Positions 48,201 through 59,625 of a stretch of 64,000 nucleotides of DNA are shown piece after piece. The position numbers were made by a program, and so were the translations under genes. Under the pieces are notes generated by a model. The model saw only the letters and a list, made by a program, of their open reading frames with translations, made no database searches and was not told where the DNA came from. Within the stretch, counting starts at the first letter, position 1; every line of letters begins with the position of its first letter. Source of the stretch: Protea cynaroides (taxonomy: Eukaryota; Streptophyta; Magnoliopsida; Proteales; Proteaceae); contig CM053268.1 in assembly GCA_028583415.1 (NCBI GenBank), forward strand, positions 17,103,923 to 17,167,922, read 5' to 3'.

Positions 48201-48560
48201 TATGCATCACATCAATATCTGTCATCTATGGTGCTTCTTTGGTAACGTATACCACAGATACCATATATCCAACTCATTTCTCTTCAAAGCATCTCTTCGC
48301 CTTTAGCATAGAGCGGATCAGCTTTCACTTCCTAGGCAACATACTCCCAATGATACTAAATCATATGCCGTTTTTATTATTGAATGATAACCTCTTCTAT
48401 GCACATAATCACTTGTAGAGTGTTGAGACAACCAATCTATTTCCAAGATGACGTCAAAGTCTACCATCTCAAGTCGATTCAGGTTGCATCCAAATTCTGT
48501 TCATCCATAAGATTTGGACATTGTTCGTAACACTCATCCCATACAACATCTAGTCCAAAG
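45300..48560 (-). pseudogene. Decayed pol of the nested element
   Basis: Fragments in the expected order on the minus strand. Protease-like sequence is near 48400-48480. An RT-like region lies at about 47600-47970 (for example a run matching VFIDDIWFILR). An RNase H start is at 47341-47538 (VDPIKIEAIV..., RSFLVLADYYIRCLED). A linker is at 46571-46768, and integrase tail pieces at 45710-46018 include ISDKVFLKISLM. No open stretch exceeds about 100 codons. It cannot make a functional polyprotein. Confidence 0.8.
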
Positions 48561-50226
48561 GGCTTGAACTAGCAAAATCTGGTATAAGGTCTTAAGAGCT
48601 TGTCTAGTTCCTTCATCTCTTATGATTTTCAAAGACTATTGCTAACAATTTCATATCTTGAAAAGTTCATTAGCTTATATTTCCTTTATCACTTCTGTTA
48701 TATTCTGATCTCTCTTTCATATACCTCGAAAAATATCTTGTGATTGTTACCTCATATCCCAAGTCTATCTATAAGCATTAGGGTATATGCTTATAAATTC
48801 ATTAATTCATCTAAACTCTTTTGGTCTTTTCTTAATCAATCACTCAACATTGGGCATAACTCAATTATCATTGTATTAAATTGAGTACTACTTATGCCAT
48901 GACTTTATCCTTGTATCCGCTCTTAAATTTACCTTTAGAAATTTTCTACCTTGTCAAAATTCGTACCGATATAGCCATCCTTAACTCTACTTGAGTGCTA
49001 TCTATTTCTTTACTAGCTACTCTTAATAGTTCCCACATTTTCTCATGCACTCTTTTATAGACATGATTCATATCCATCCATTTAGCAATCTAAAAAAAAA
49101 TCCTCTATTACTTCATCTGAGGTTCATTGGCTATGATATTTAATCTGAATTTAATCATCTTTCTTCCAATAATTCCATTATCACTAAATATTTTTATCAT
49201 CAAAGGTCAGGGAGTGTATGAATCAAAATGTTCATCCAAAAGTGATTCACTTCCTTTCGTCGATTTAGCATAATGACAAACACTTGCTTTATTTGGCGAA
49301 CCTAGGTTTAAAGAATCAGGAGTAAATCTGTAGTAATCCAACCGGCATCAAAAGATCGTTAAGTTGCATGGTGGTCCAAATACATGCAATAGAGGTTTTA
49401 CAATTCTTAACCTCATGGTTACAGGTTCTATCGAATATATAATGTCATTGGTCAAGGCACAACAGGAGTAAATTTGGAGAAAGATTTCGTACATCGGTAA
49501 ATCAAGTATAAATCAGTAGATGTATGCTCAACATGATTAAATATTTAACTGTTCATTCAGTTCATATCTCTGTTCATGTTGTTGATCATGAGAGTGGTTT
49601 AGATTGGTATAATCAGGACTAAGACTAAAGAAACAATATCTATAACTCCAATTGACAGGTTAAATCAAGAAGGTATCATGTCAAGGTACGAGAATTAAAA
49701 TCAAGTATGTGCATCCTCTATAATCATAAGAGTAAGTCAATAATGCACCACATCCTATATAAACATATCTACTTACATGGCCATTATCCTCTTATCTCTG
49801 TTTGGATTTAGCCCGAGATCTTTTCCTTTATCTCTACAGGGTTTTGGCATTACTAGCCATTTTTCTTCTTCCTCTGTCTTACATCGAGTTTCACATCTTG
49901 TGAGTACCAACTCGGTATTCTAATTTTCTACTGTACAGATGCTTCCTTCTTGCCACTGTACTATATCCTTGTATACTTGGATGACTACCCCACTTATAGA
50001 TAATACCCTATATTATTTGTTTATCCGGATAAATTTTGGTCTTCCCTTTTCGTTTGAGTGTATATATATGGTTCCACCTTTTATATGTACATTATCGTCT
50101 TGTTTAATTTCTGTCTCAACCAACACAGGTGCTTATGGTTTGTTTGTATTAAAGTTTTTTTTTATCCTAACTCAGTTCATGGACTCCAGTGCAAGTATTC
50201 ATGTTTAATGGGTAATGCCTACAAGA
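48561..50226. other. Nested element leader, no gag recognised
   Basis: AT-rich sequence without a recognisable gag domain or zinc knuckle. About 50040-50226 is homologous to the chromovirus leader at 55680-55843 (CAACACAGGTGCTTAT). Confidence 0.5.
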
Positions 50227-50238
50227 GCTCTGATACCA
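50227..50238 (-). promoter_or_regulatory. Primer binding site of the nested element
   Basis: TGGTATCAGAGC on the minus strand, perfect initiator Met tRNA match, 3 bases from the LTR. Confidence 0.87.
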
Positions 50239-50241
50239 AGT

Positions 50242-52630
50242 TGTCACACCCCAATTCTACACTATTCAGAATGGTGTGATGAACCGTCAATAAACCAACG
50301 GTTCAACTAGGATCTCAAAATAGGCTATTCCGCATATGATAAATCAAAACACATTCCACATTAATTAGAGGTAATAAAGTAAATTGCGGAAGTCTTACAG
50401 ATAATGAACTAAGGTCTAATCATGATAAATAATTAATATTCCATTTATTTCCATGTAACCAAAACATAATTTAATACATATTACAATATCCAAATACGAA
50501 AACTAAACACTAAACGTATCCACCATTGAAACGCTCGCTTAACGAACCATGTTCGTCCTCCACAGCTTGCTCATCATAGCCACCACATGTTCATATGTTG
50601 GCGTGTCAACATAATCTTCAATCATAGTACCTGCAACATCGGAAACTAAAAAGAATTATGTGCGCGAGGGTCAGCTCTCCAACTTGAGCTCAGTGAGAAA
50701 ACAAAACAATGCAACAATACATATGCATGCATTCAATTCATATCTTTGGTCTGGTATATAAGTTTGCACTGTGCTATAGAAAGGATAGGTGGCCACCGCA
50801 CCTCTATACACAAGTGTGTGGATACGCCCAATGACTCCTGCACTGTCGCCCACAACACCCAAAATGAACCAATATACACCCCATGAAAACGGCATGGCTA
50901 TACCGGCTGATACCATACCAACAAATAAACCCCTGCTGGCTAGGGTTGCAAACTGGGCTCGCAACTAACCAATCCTAATGCCAAATAGTGTATCCAAGGC
51001 CTCACCCCAGCATCCCTCAGAACATCCATAGAGATAGAGCTAAGGCTTCCCGGTAGAGTCAGAGACTACAAGGACCGAGACCACCTCCCCTGATGCTCTA
51101 CGACATAATAGTTCTGCTAAGGTAATGGCGATACGACGATGTTAGTGGACAGGACTTGAGTAGAGATAGAGCTAGAGTCTGGTGACCAGGCTGAACCACA
51201 ATGCCACGTCCTCCCCCTGATGTTCCACTCGCATCAAGCACACTAACACTTGCTTAGTGGACATGACTTGAATAGACCATGGCACAATATACCCCGATAA
51301 GAACGGCATCGAAGTACCGGTTGATACCATCCCTACCCGCACCATGTACACCAGCCAAACATAAACATTCACATGCCTATTCCTACGATCATCAACATCA
51401 TCATGTTATAATCAATAAATTTAAATATGCATGAACAGTAATAATAGAAATATTGGATGACATGTTGAATGCACATAACAATCATACATGCATAAAATCA
51501 TTCATGGCATCGGACTCAAGAAATAAAAATAATTTATTATTAACCAATTAGTTTAGGTCTTGTTCCCTCACCTTAGCTTGCTAGTAGATCCTCTTTCAAG
51601 CTTTAAGAATCACCTTTATATTGTTAATGTATTGCTAGAAGACCTAACAAAGTCGATAGAATTTAATTAGATTTTATTCCAATTTTTCTAACTTATTGTT
51701 AACTGTAGGGTCGATGCTAGGGTCGATGGGTTTATCGACCCTAGGTGCGACCACCTCTTTTCTGGATTTCCCGAACACTGGGGGTCGATGCTAGGGTCGG
51801 ATCTGCCATCGACCCTAGGTGCGACCCCCCCATGGTTTGAGTCGAAAATATCAAATTTCATTCATTCTTTCATGTTTGGGGTCCTATGGCTTGCTTCTAC
51901 AATCCATTCCACACATGTTCTATGGTTTAGAACTATTCTTTATTCACCTACATGGTTTCAATGAATTCCTCCATGGTTTTCCATGAAAACCTAACCATGG
52001 ATTGATGGTTTGGGTTTCTTCTAAGTCATACCCTCTTCATAAACCATTCTAAAGTCTTAAATAAATCATGGGGAATGTATTCATACCTTAGGTTTGCTGA
52101 GATTCAGAGTTTCCTCTGAATTTCCTCTTCTTCCTTAGCCTTTTCTTCAAGTTTTCCTTCTCTTCTTCACTTCCTTTTCTTTCTCTTTCTCTTTCTCTCA
52201 ATCCAATTAGGGTTGTAAAAGGATTGAAAGAGGCTTAGGGACTTCCTATTTATAGAGTAAAACCTCCCAAAATACGTCCCATTGAGTTTAGGAAAGGTTC
52301 CAATCGAAATTAGGAAGGTTTCCTAATTTTCGGTTCGTGCTGTTTTTCCCGAGTACCGAGGGTCGATGGGAGGGTCGATGGGAGGGTCGGATAATTCATA
52401 GACCCTCTACTACCCGTGGTTGAGGGTCGATAGTGAGTGTTGATGGGAGGGTCGGACCTGTCTATTAAGACATGCGACCCTACCCTCATTTTGACTGTTT
52501 TTGGGTAAATTTTCATATTGGGTCTTGGGTTTCTTCACACACTTGGTCCACTTGGCTCAACCATGATATGTAGACGGTTCACGACAGGAAATGTAAGGTT
52601 AGACCGGGTTTGTGGATTGCTGGTCTTACA
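50242..52630 (-). repeat. 5' LTR of the nested element
   Basis: 2389 bp, TGTCACACC...GGTCTTACA. Most differences from the partner are in the first 250 bp. Confidence 0.9.
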
Positions 52631-53249
52631 CATTGCCTTTCAGCATAAATGTTGCACACACTACTTTTTCCTCCTCAATAACCGTCATCATCATAAAATT
52701 CCTCTCCATCTTGTTGATCCAATGAGCTGGCCACAAAGGATCCGTTGTCTTGCCATTATATTCCTTAGGCTTCATTTTCAGAAAACGCTCGATCAGCAGA
52801 GAGTGATCCAACTGATACTGAGCATAGGCCCCATACATAGGTGGTTGGTACTGGTAGCTGCCTTAGGCTACCTCAAGGTTCTGTACTGGAGCCTGCATAA
52901 CTGGCGTTAGAGGTGCGTGGGGTACCGTGTTGCTTCCCCCTGATACTGTGCTAGCTTGTTCGGCTGGCAAAGGTGTCGTATGTGCAGCTGGAAAAGCCAT
53001 TCCTGTAGCAGCTTGCATATTAGCTTGCACCTGCTGTATTTGTTGGAGCTGTTGTGCCAGGTTCATTACTCCTGTAGCCAGATCTGTAGGTGGGGCTGGC
53101 AGGTTTGTAGGATTTGCTTGGCCACTAGCCAATGGCGGTGCCATATTCAGATTCTCTTGTACCTCAAGATTTACATGGCTGTCTTCCTCCACAGGTGGTG
53201 GTGGTGGAATTGGGTTACGACCTCGCCTAGTTACTCTTCGCCCAGCCAT
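52631..53249 (-). pseudogene. Chromovirus gag, N-terminal part
   Basis: Starts MAGRRVTRRGRNPIPPPPPV at 53249, the usual basic then proline-rich gag start. A Gln-rich helix (LAQQLQQIQQVQANMQ) follows, then FLKMKPKEYNGKT, the beginning of the Retrotrans_gag domain. One in-frame TAA at 52863-52865 interrupts it. At 52631 it is cut by the nested element; the frame resumes at 42862 once the insertion and one CATTG copy are ignored. It would form the capsid of the virus-like particle. Confidence 0.87.
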
Positions 53250-53398
53250 TTCCTGTTTTGGTGGTGGTAGTGTCTGAAAAACAATCATAGAACATGTGAG
53301 GCAATCAATATAAGTCATTCCCAAGTCAAAATTCAACTAATCAATGTAAAATTCCAATTTTTCCAAGTCATTCAGTCAAAATACTGAATTTTCCATCG

Positions 53399-53600
53399 TA
53401 GGGTCGATGGTGGGGTCGCACTATGTCCGACCACAGGGTATGTGACATCAGCTCACCGAGAGTCTGGGGTCGGTCGTAGGGTCGGTATATGTCCGACCAC
53501 ACGATGTTTGTTAGCTCATCGAGAGCCTAGGGTTGATCCTGGGGTCGGTCATAGGGTCGCATGTTTAGTCGAATTCTGCGACCGCACAACCCCAAATCAG
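53399..53600. repeat. GGGTCG/CGACC motif cluster upstream of gag
   Basis: Iterated GGGTCGATG, GGGGTCGCAC, GTCCGACCACA and related inverted motifs, the same vocabulary as in the LTRs. Confidence 0.75.
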
Positions 53601-54179
53601 GTTTTTAAACCTGATTTTTGAGTCATTTCCCACTTTCTCTTTTTCCTTCAACTCAACTTGCTTCCCCTGAGTTGCTACAGTATCGACCCCTCGTGTTTGG
53701 TGATTATTTCTTCCATTCATGACCTCCGTTCCTTTCCTTCAGGTATGTTCTCTACTGGTCCTCATTTTTAAGCTTTCAAAACTAGGTTTTTCTCCATTTA
53801 TAGCGTTTTCTTCAAATTAAAATTTTTCTAACCGTAAAAATTTGTTTTTTATTGGGGGCTTTTGCTATTGGCCACCCAATGGACGAAAGCCCTCAAGAAA
53901 ATTCGAGTTTCATCGGTTAGTTTTTGAAAACTTGAAATTTTCCATTTTGACCTAATTTTTGGGGTTTTTTTTTCCAAATTGTTGAAATTTCTTCAAATTC
54001 GACCTTCCTAGTTTAAATTTCCAATTGTATGAGCCATGTAGGATGGTTTGGAATATATGTAAGCCCTCGTGCCCAACTGTTTGGGTGAAAAGTGAGGCTT
54101 TTGGCCAAATTATGCCGTTATAATGTCAAAATTTTGAGTTTTGCTCTAGAACTAATTTCTTTTCTATTTGTCTGTGTCC

Positions 54180-55470
54180 TTGCAGATAGCGTGGCTCGCA
54201 CCAAAGTTCCCAGAGCTCATGATCCCATTCGTTTCTGCTCTAATGAGGCAGATGCTCAGTATGCTCGTTATGAGCGTAAAAAGGTGGAAGGGGGTCGCTG
54301 TGTAAACTTGGCTAGTCTAGCCTTGTTTAATGTAGAGAGAGCTTTTGGTGACATGGGTTGGCTCCCTGTGATATCGTATGAGGATTGCACCTATCCAGCT
54401 TTGGAGAAGCAGTTCTATTGCAACCTTTAGGTTGTGGGTGATCGCAATGATACAGACAGGGGTAGGGAGCTCAGGATCACCAGTTATGTAAAAGGGGTGA
54501 AAGTTTCCTTTAACTACCAGGAGTTGGCTGATCTCCTGAGTATATCAAATGATGGCCCCTTGGTATACTGTGCACCCAGGGAACCCCAGTTCCTATCGTT
54601 GATGATGCGTGCTAAGATTCATCGCCAGCTTCTTAGAGGTGATCGCTGGGAAATGAAGGCAATCAACCTACGGCCAGAACCTCGGGTGTACTGCAAGATC
54701 ATTCAGCACAACCTGATTCCTCAGAGTGGGCATTATGAGAGGATTTCCTAGTTGACCCAGTACCTCTTGTACTGCATCTGCACTAGGCAGCCCGTCTGCC
54801 TGCCATACATTATCATCAGGACAATGATCCGTGCTATGACGCCTGGTCTGATAGGCAACCTGCCCTATGGGCGTTAGATCACTACCCTGCTCACACGCCT
54901 GCATGTCGACTTATTGGATGAGAGGATTCATGAGGATACCTTCTCTTCTGACCTTGACTAGGAGGCCATTTGCAAGATAGGGATGCGAGATGCGTAGGTT
55001 AGTGACAAGGAGAGGAACGCTCTGGTGCGTCCTCGTACCCGGGTAGAGATGGCAGACGCTGAGGTGGCAGCGGCAGCAGCAACAGCTGTAGGGGTACATG
55101 GGGATGATGCTGAGGATGATGATCGTATGTTCATGGATGTAGACGCCATACCTCCTCCATAACCATCGCATTCCACTGGAGCTGGCCCATCTCGGGTTCC
55201 TTCACACACTGCTGGTCCTTCACACCCACCATCTGATGGTGTGATGGGGCTACTGCGTGAGATTAGAGAGGCTCAACGTGTGACTGATGGGAGAGTAGGA
55301 GAGCTTCTAGATGCCCAGCGTGCGTCTGATCAATGGATGGCCGATCTGACAGCTAGTCTCCAGGTGACCCAGACTCAGGTAGCCTGACTGACTAGAGTGT
55401 ATGCTGAGGACTACAATAGAGATCGTGAGGCTCCTCCTCCTCCAGCACCTCCAGCACCTCCAGTTCCATG
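54180..55470 (+). pseudogene. Antisense ORF of the chromovirus
   Basis: A continuous plus-strand frame, opposite to gag-pol, between the 5' LTR and gag. It reads VARTKVPRAHDPIRFCSNEA, YERKKVEGGRCVNL, FNYQELADLLSI, a block resembling plant retroelement proteins annotated as 'putative plant transposon protein', then an Ala- and Asp-rich stretch, SGVMGLLREIREAQ-like helices and a Pro-rich end (APPAPPVP). There is no frameshift over 1.29 kb, but about seven in-frame stops (for example 54428-54430 and 54749-54751). A possible intron acceptor TTGCAG lies at about 54185. Extra ORFs, some antisense, are known in plant gypsy elements; the function is unknown. Confidence 0.7.
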
Positions 55471-55568
55471 ATGCATATTTTCTTTTTGTTTTTCCTTGTA
55501 CGACAGAGTAACTGTCCGGATTGTGGACCGTACTCGGATTTGGATATGTATATATGTTATTTTTTTAT

Positions 55569-55572
<4 letters not shown>

Positions 55573-55650
<78 letters not shown>

Positions 55651-55679
55651 TAAAATAATATATATATATATATATATAT
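55573..55679. repeat. (TA)n microsatellite in the chromovirus leader
   Basis: About 37 uninterrupted units, then a second shorter run, between the antisense ORF and the primer site. Predicted peptides here are artefacts. Confidence 0.95.
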
Positions 55680-55843
55680 GAAACTTGTTTCTCCTTTTAT
55701 ATATGCATTATTCTTCTTCTTAATTTTTATCTCATACAACACAGGTGCTTATAGTGTGTTCTTATTAAAGCTTTTAAATTTTATCCTAACACATTTCACC
55801 AACTTTTGTGGAAGTGTACAGGTTTAATAGACAGGGCTTGAGA

Positions 55844-55855
55844 GCTATGATACCA
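55844..55855 (-). promoter_or_regulatory. Primer binding site, one mismatch
   Basis: TGGTATCATAGC on the minus strand, 11 of 12 bases of the initiator Met tRNA site, 3 bases from the 5' LTR. Confidence 0.8.
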
Positions 55856-55858
55856 AGT

Positions 55859-58070
55859 TGTCACACCCCAAATTCTGCACTAACCAGAATGGTGTGATGA
55901 ATCGTCTTTGATCCAATGGTTCAACCAGAATCTCGAATAGGTTGTGTCTTTTTTTCTTAAACCATACACATCCACAACCATAATCAAAATAAATACACAA
56001 TAGCGGAAGTCTTTAATATTTAATGAACTAAGAATCTAATAATGATAACATAAATAAATTATCCAATTATCTTCAAATGACTAAGACATAAGATAAAATA
56101 AATTAATCAATTATATGTTCTTAATAATCCAACTATAAATCCAATTGAAGACGCACGAGTTGCACTCACACGACGAATCATGCGACTCCATCATATCTTC
56201 TGCATCCATCGTCGCAGCATGTCCGTACACCGGAGCATTCATATAGTCTTTTACAGTAGTACCTACATCATCAACTAAAAATATTCGACGTCGAAAGGGT
56301 GGCCACCGCATCTCTATACACGAGTGTGTGAAGCCGCCCAATGGATCAAACACCATTGCCATCCCACATGCACCCACCATGGAATAGGGATAGAGCTAAA
56401 GTGCTTAGGACCGCACCGCATCGCACTTCCCCTAATGCCCTACCCATACAAACACGTAAGCCCCTATTGGCGAGGGCTTGCAAACTGGGCTCGCAACTAA
56501 CCAATCCTAATGTCAAACAGTGTATCCAAAGCCTCACCCCAGCATCCCTCAATACGTCCATAGAGATAGAGCTAAGGCCTCCCAGTAGAGTCAGAGACTA
56601 CACGGTCCGAGACCACCTCCCCTGATGCCCTATGACGTAATAGTTCTACTAAAGTAATGGCGATACGAAGATGTCAGTGGACAAGACTTGAGTAGAGATA
56701 GAGCTAAAGTGCTTAGGATCGCATCACATCACAGTTCCCCTGATGCTCTACTCGCATCAGGTACATTAACCACACACAAATATTCACATGCCTATTCCTA
56801 TCATCATCGTCATCATCATATTATAAATAAACAAAAATTAAATATGCATGAACATTAATAGCAGGAATATTGGATGACATGTTAAATGCACAATACACGC
56901 ATACAAACATAGAATCATTCATGGCATTTGACTCAATAAATAAAAATAGTTTATTATTAGCCAATTAGTTTAGGTCTTGTTCCCTCACCTTTGGTTGATA
57001 ATAGATCCTCGTTTAAGTTTTGTAATTCACTCTTAGACCACTTGAAAACCTAACAAATTTATAGATTTTAATTAGAATTAAATTTTCATGAGTTTAGACT
57101 AACAAAAACTGAGGGGTCGCAGGTGGGGCGGCACCTGGGGTCTCAGTTTCTGCGACCACAGGGTGTGGGGTCACAGGGTAGGGTCGGACATACTCCGACC
57201 CCACGTGCAACCACACACTCCCTGGAAAATTCCCGAGGGCATGTGGTTAGAAATGTGGGTCTTGTGGGGTCGGATATCATGCGACCCCACGTGCGACTAC
57301 ACGTGTTGTGGTCGACCTTTCACTCTTAATTTCATTCCTTCATGTTTGAATCCTTTGGCTTATCATCATGGTCCTTCCTATGATTGTTCTATGGCTCAAA
57401 ACTACAATTTTATACACCATCCATTGTCTACTATAATTTCCACCATGGATTCTTTTGGAATTTATCCATGGATGGATGATTTGGGTTTCTCCTAGATCCT
57501 ATCTTCTTCATGAACTATTATAGACTCTTAATTAATCATGGGAAATAGGTTCATACCTTATGCTTGCTGAAGATTCAGGGTTTTCTCTGAATTTTCCTCC
57601 TCCTTAGTCTTCTTCTTAGATTTTCCTTCTCTTCCTTCTCTTCTCTTTCTCTCACTTTCAATTAGGGTTCTAAAGGAGTGAAAGAGGCTAAGGGACGTTC
57701 TATTTATAGAGGAAAACCCTTCATAATATGCCCTAATGAGTTTAAGAAAAACCCCCTTCGGATTAGGAAGGTTTCCTAATTTTTAGTTTTGACTGGTTCC
57801 GTGGGGTCGGAGGTGGGGTCGCAGAATCCGTGACCCTACCTTTTTAAAATGTCTGACCCCACAACCTAATTTTGTGTGGTTAGAATCTTTTGAGGTGGGG
57901 TCGGTCACACCTGTTTAGGCATGCGACCACACGCTCATAATTGACTGTTTTTGGGTTGAATTCCTACCTGGTCTTGTGGTTTCTTTAGGCACTTGGTCCA
58001 CTTGGTTCGACCATGATAGGTAGACCTGGTACAATGTGGTAAGACCGGTTTGTTCGATACGGGTCTTACA
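55859..58070 (-). repeat. 5' LTR of the chromovirus
   Basis: 2212 bp, the counterpart of 36319-38670. It lacks about 116 bp corresponding to 36761-36876, with GGTG at both breakpoints. Confidence 0.9.
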
Positions 58071-58075
58071 CCGAG

Positions 58076-59085
58076 AGAGTAGGAGAGAAAAGAGATTGAG
58101 AGAGAAGAGAGGGGGTTTTGTTGAAAAGGGGTGGGATGTGTTGAGAGAATGCTGGTTTTGATTTAGGTAAGTCCTATTTCTTTTGTCTCACAATTTATTT
58201 TATTGTTTGAATATGGGATGTTCTTTAAAGCCATGTGATCCCTATATTCCCCTTCTGCGATTGTTTCTGCATTCGTTAGTCTCGGTTTCAAGGGGTTCAT
58301 GTTCTATGCATTCGCAATTACAAAATCTAAGGTTTAGCTGAGATAGCTAACATGGGCTTTTTTTTTTTTTGGTTTTTTTATTTTTATTTTTTATCTCTAT
58401 ATATTTTTGCTGTTCTTCTTATTCTTATTATTTTTCTTTTCTTCTCTATATAGTTTGATTTTCAGTAAATTGGGTACTCGATTTAGGTTGTTTTGTTAAT
58501 CTGTGTAGCAGGCTGGATTCGGTTAGTGGGACTGGAGGTGTTTTTTCTTTCCTTCTTTTCTTATCATATTGTTGTCTTTCTTCATTAGTGTTTTACCCAG
58601 TGGCTTCTTCTTGGTATAATTTGTAATTATTTTTTATTTTTTTTTATTTTTTTGGCTCTGGCATTAAGGGTTAGGTTGGATTTTCAATAGGTTCTTTTTT
58701 GGGGTGGGTTCAATAAGCTTAGGATTTGTTCTTTTTTTTTTCTTTTTCTTTTGTATAGCTATAGGTATTTAGATGAGCTCAAGCAGTGGATTCTATTCTA
58801 TCCCTCTGTCCTCAATGTGATCTCAATTTGAGGGGCTGTAAATTCACTTTTGTGATAACTATATGCAGGGGCTGATTTGTTAGCAGCCTATTCATTGTTT
58901 TGTTTTATTGCTCACATAGTGATCAGTCTTATTTTGCTTAAATTCAATTTTTTTTTTGTTATTTCTTTCTTACAACAACTAGTTCATTTTTTGGTTTCTC
59001 TTGTTTGTTTTTCTCTTTTGTGCGGCATGTAAGTTTATTGGTTTCACTTTAGTTATTTGGTTTGCTAGTTCCTTGTTAGAATTCA
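58076..59085 (+). other. Continuation of the giant LTR begun at 35916
   Basis: GA-rich leader, a TTTAGGTAAGTCC donor-like site, then T-rich sequence with poly-T runs near 58355, 58630 and 58735. No gene was seen. Confidence 0.5.
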
Positions 59086-59625
59086 TGTCACAGCCCATTC
59101 TGGGGAATTGGGTGTGATATCCGAGTCAACCCTCATGGTAACCCGAATCTTCCAGCGACCGACAACCAAAATGATCTACCAGTAAACCCCATAGTTTACA
59201 CACACAATATCTACAATAATCAATAATAATTAACAATATTTGTAGATATGAGAGTTTCAGTAGAATCATCATATAGAACAAGATGCCAACTAATGTTACT
59301 TGAACATAATAGTTTGTTATGCCTTTCAAGCCATTCTACAATATACTTAGTATTACATGCGTCCCTTTCCTAATATTTAGAGCAAATCCAAATAAGTTCT
59401 TGTGGATAGACCAAACCATCATCTATCCACAGATAGAAAAATCAACAAACAAGGTGCTGACTCAGGTCCCGTAGATACAATCCTTACAGGTACAGCCCTT
59501 GACATGATCTCTCAGAGGGACCCCACCAAGAGAAGCACCCTCAACGCTAACAGGATCCATGTCTGCAGCAGCAGAAGAAGTACCTGCAATCAAAGCTAAA
59601 AGAAATTCGATATCGAGGGGTAAGC

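Larger units (their letters stand above)
42868..52630 (-). mobile_element. Nested Ty3/gypsy element inside gag
   Basis: 9.76 kb with target duplication CATTG (42863-42867 and 52631-52635). The LTRs at 42868-45239 and 50242-52630 are almost identical. A perfect primer site is at 50227-50238 and a purine tract at 45240-45255. The LTR ends and leader sequence are homologous to the surrounding chromovirus, so this is a sister lineage. pol on the minus strand is recognisable but full of stops and frameshifts. gag was not recognised in 48560-50226. Confidence 0.9.
36319..58070 (-). mobile_element. Ty3/gypsy chromovirus (Tekay/Del-like), interrupted
   Basis: A complete insertion on the minus strand with target duplication CCGAG (36314-36318 and 58071-58075). 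The 5' LTR is 55859-58070 and the 3' LTR is 36319-38670. The primer site is at 55844-55855 and the purine tract at 38671-38684. Coding order on the minus strand is gag, protease, RT, RNase H, integrase, then a chromodomain-like tail (KQYPHLFD), which points to the Tekay/Del chromoviruses. An antisense ORF lies between the 5' LTR and gag. gag is split by a second element at 42868-52630; without it the element is about 12 kb. Several stops and changed zinc ligands make it inactive. Confidence 0.9.
35916..59085 (+). mobile_element. Giant gypsy-type LTR, split by a 21.8-kb insertion
   Basis: Begins TGTCAGCACCCCATTTTTG, the same start as the LTRs at 25751 and 26680. It contains an (AT)n run (36157-36181) and a GA-rich leader that continues after the insertion (58076 onward), then TTTAGGTAAGTCC (about 58160), the same layout as in 26680-31282. 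It is interrupted at 36319-58070 and again from 59086. Its end was not found and probably lies right of the window. Confidence 0.6.

Noticed and set aside
52927..53277. Plus-strand frames over gag
   Set aside because: Antisense shadows of the gag N-terminus, which has clear family features on the minus strand.
53720..54190. Spliced first exon for the antisense ORF (CAG|GTATGT to TTGCAG)
   Set aside because: Good splice sites, but the reading phase does not agree with the downstream frame.
55496..55742. Tyr/Ile repeat peptides
   Set aside because: Translation of the (TA)n microsatellite.
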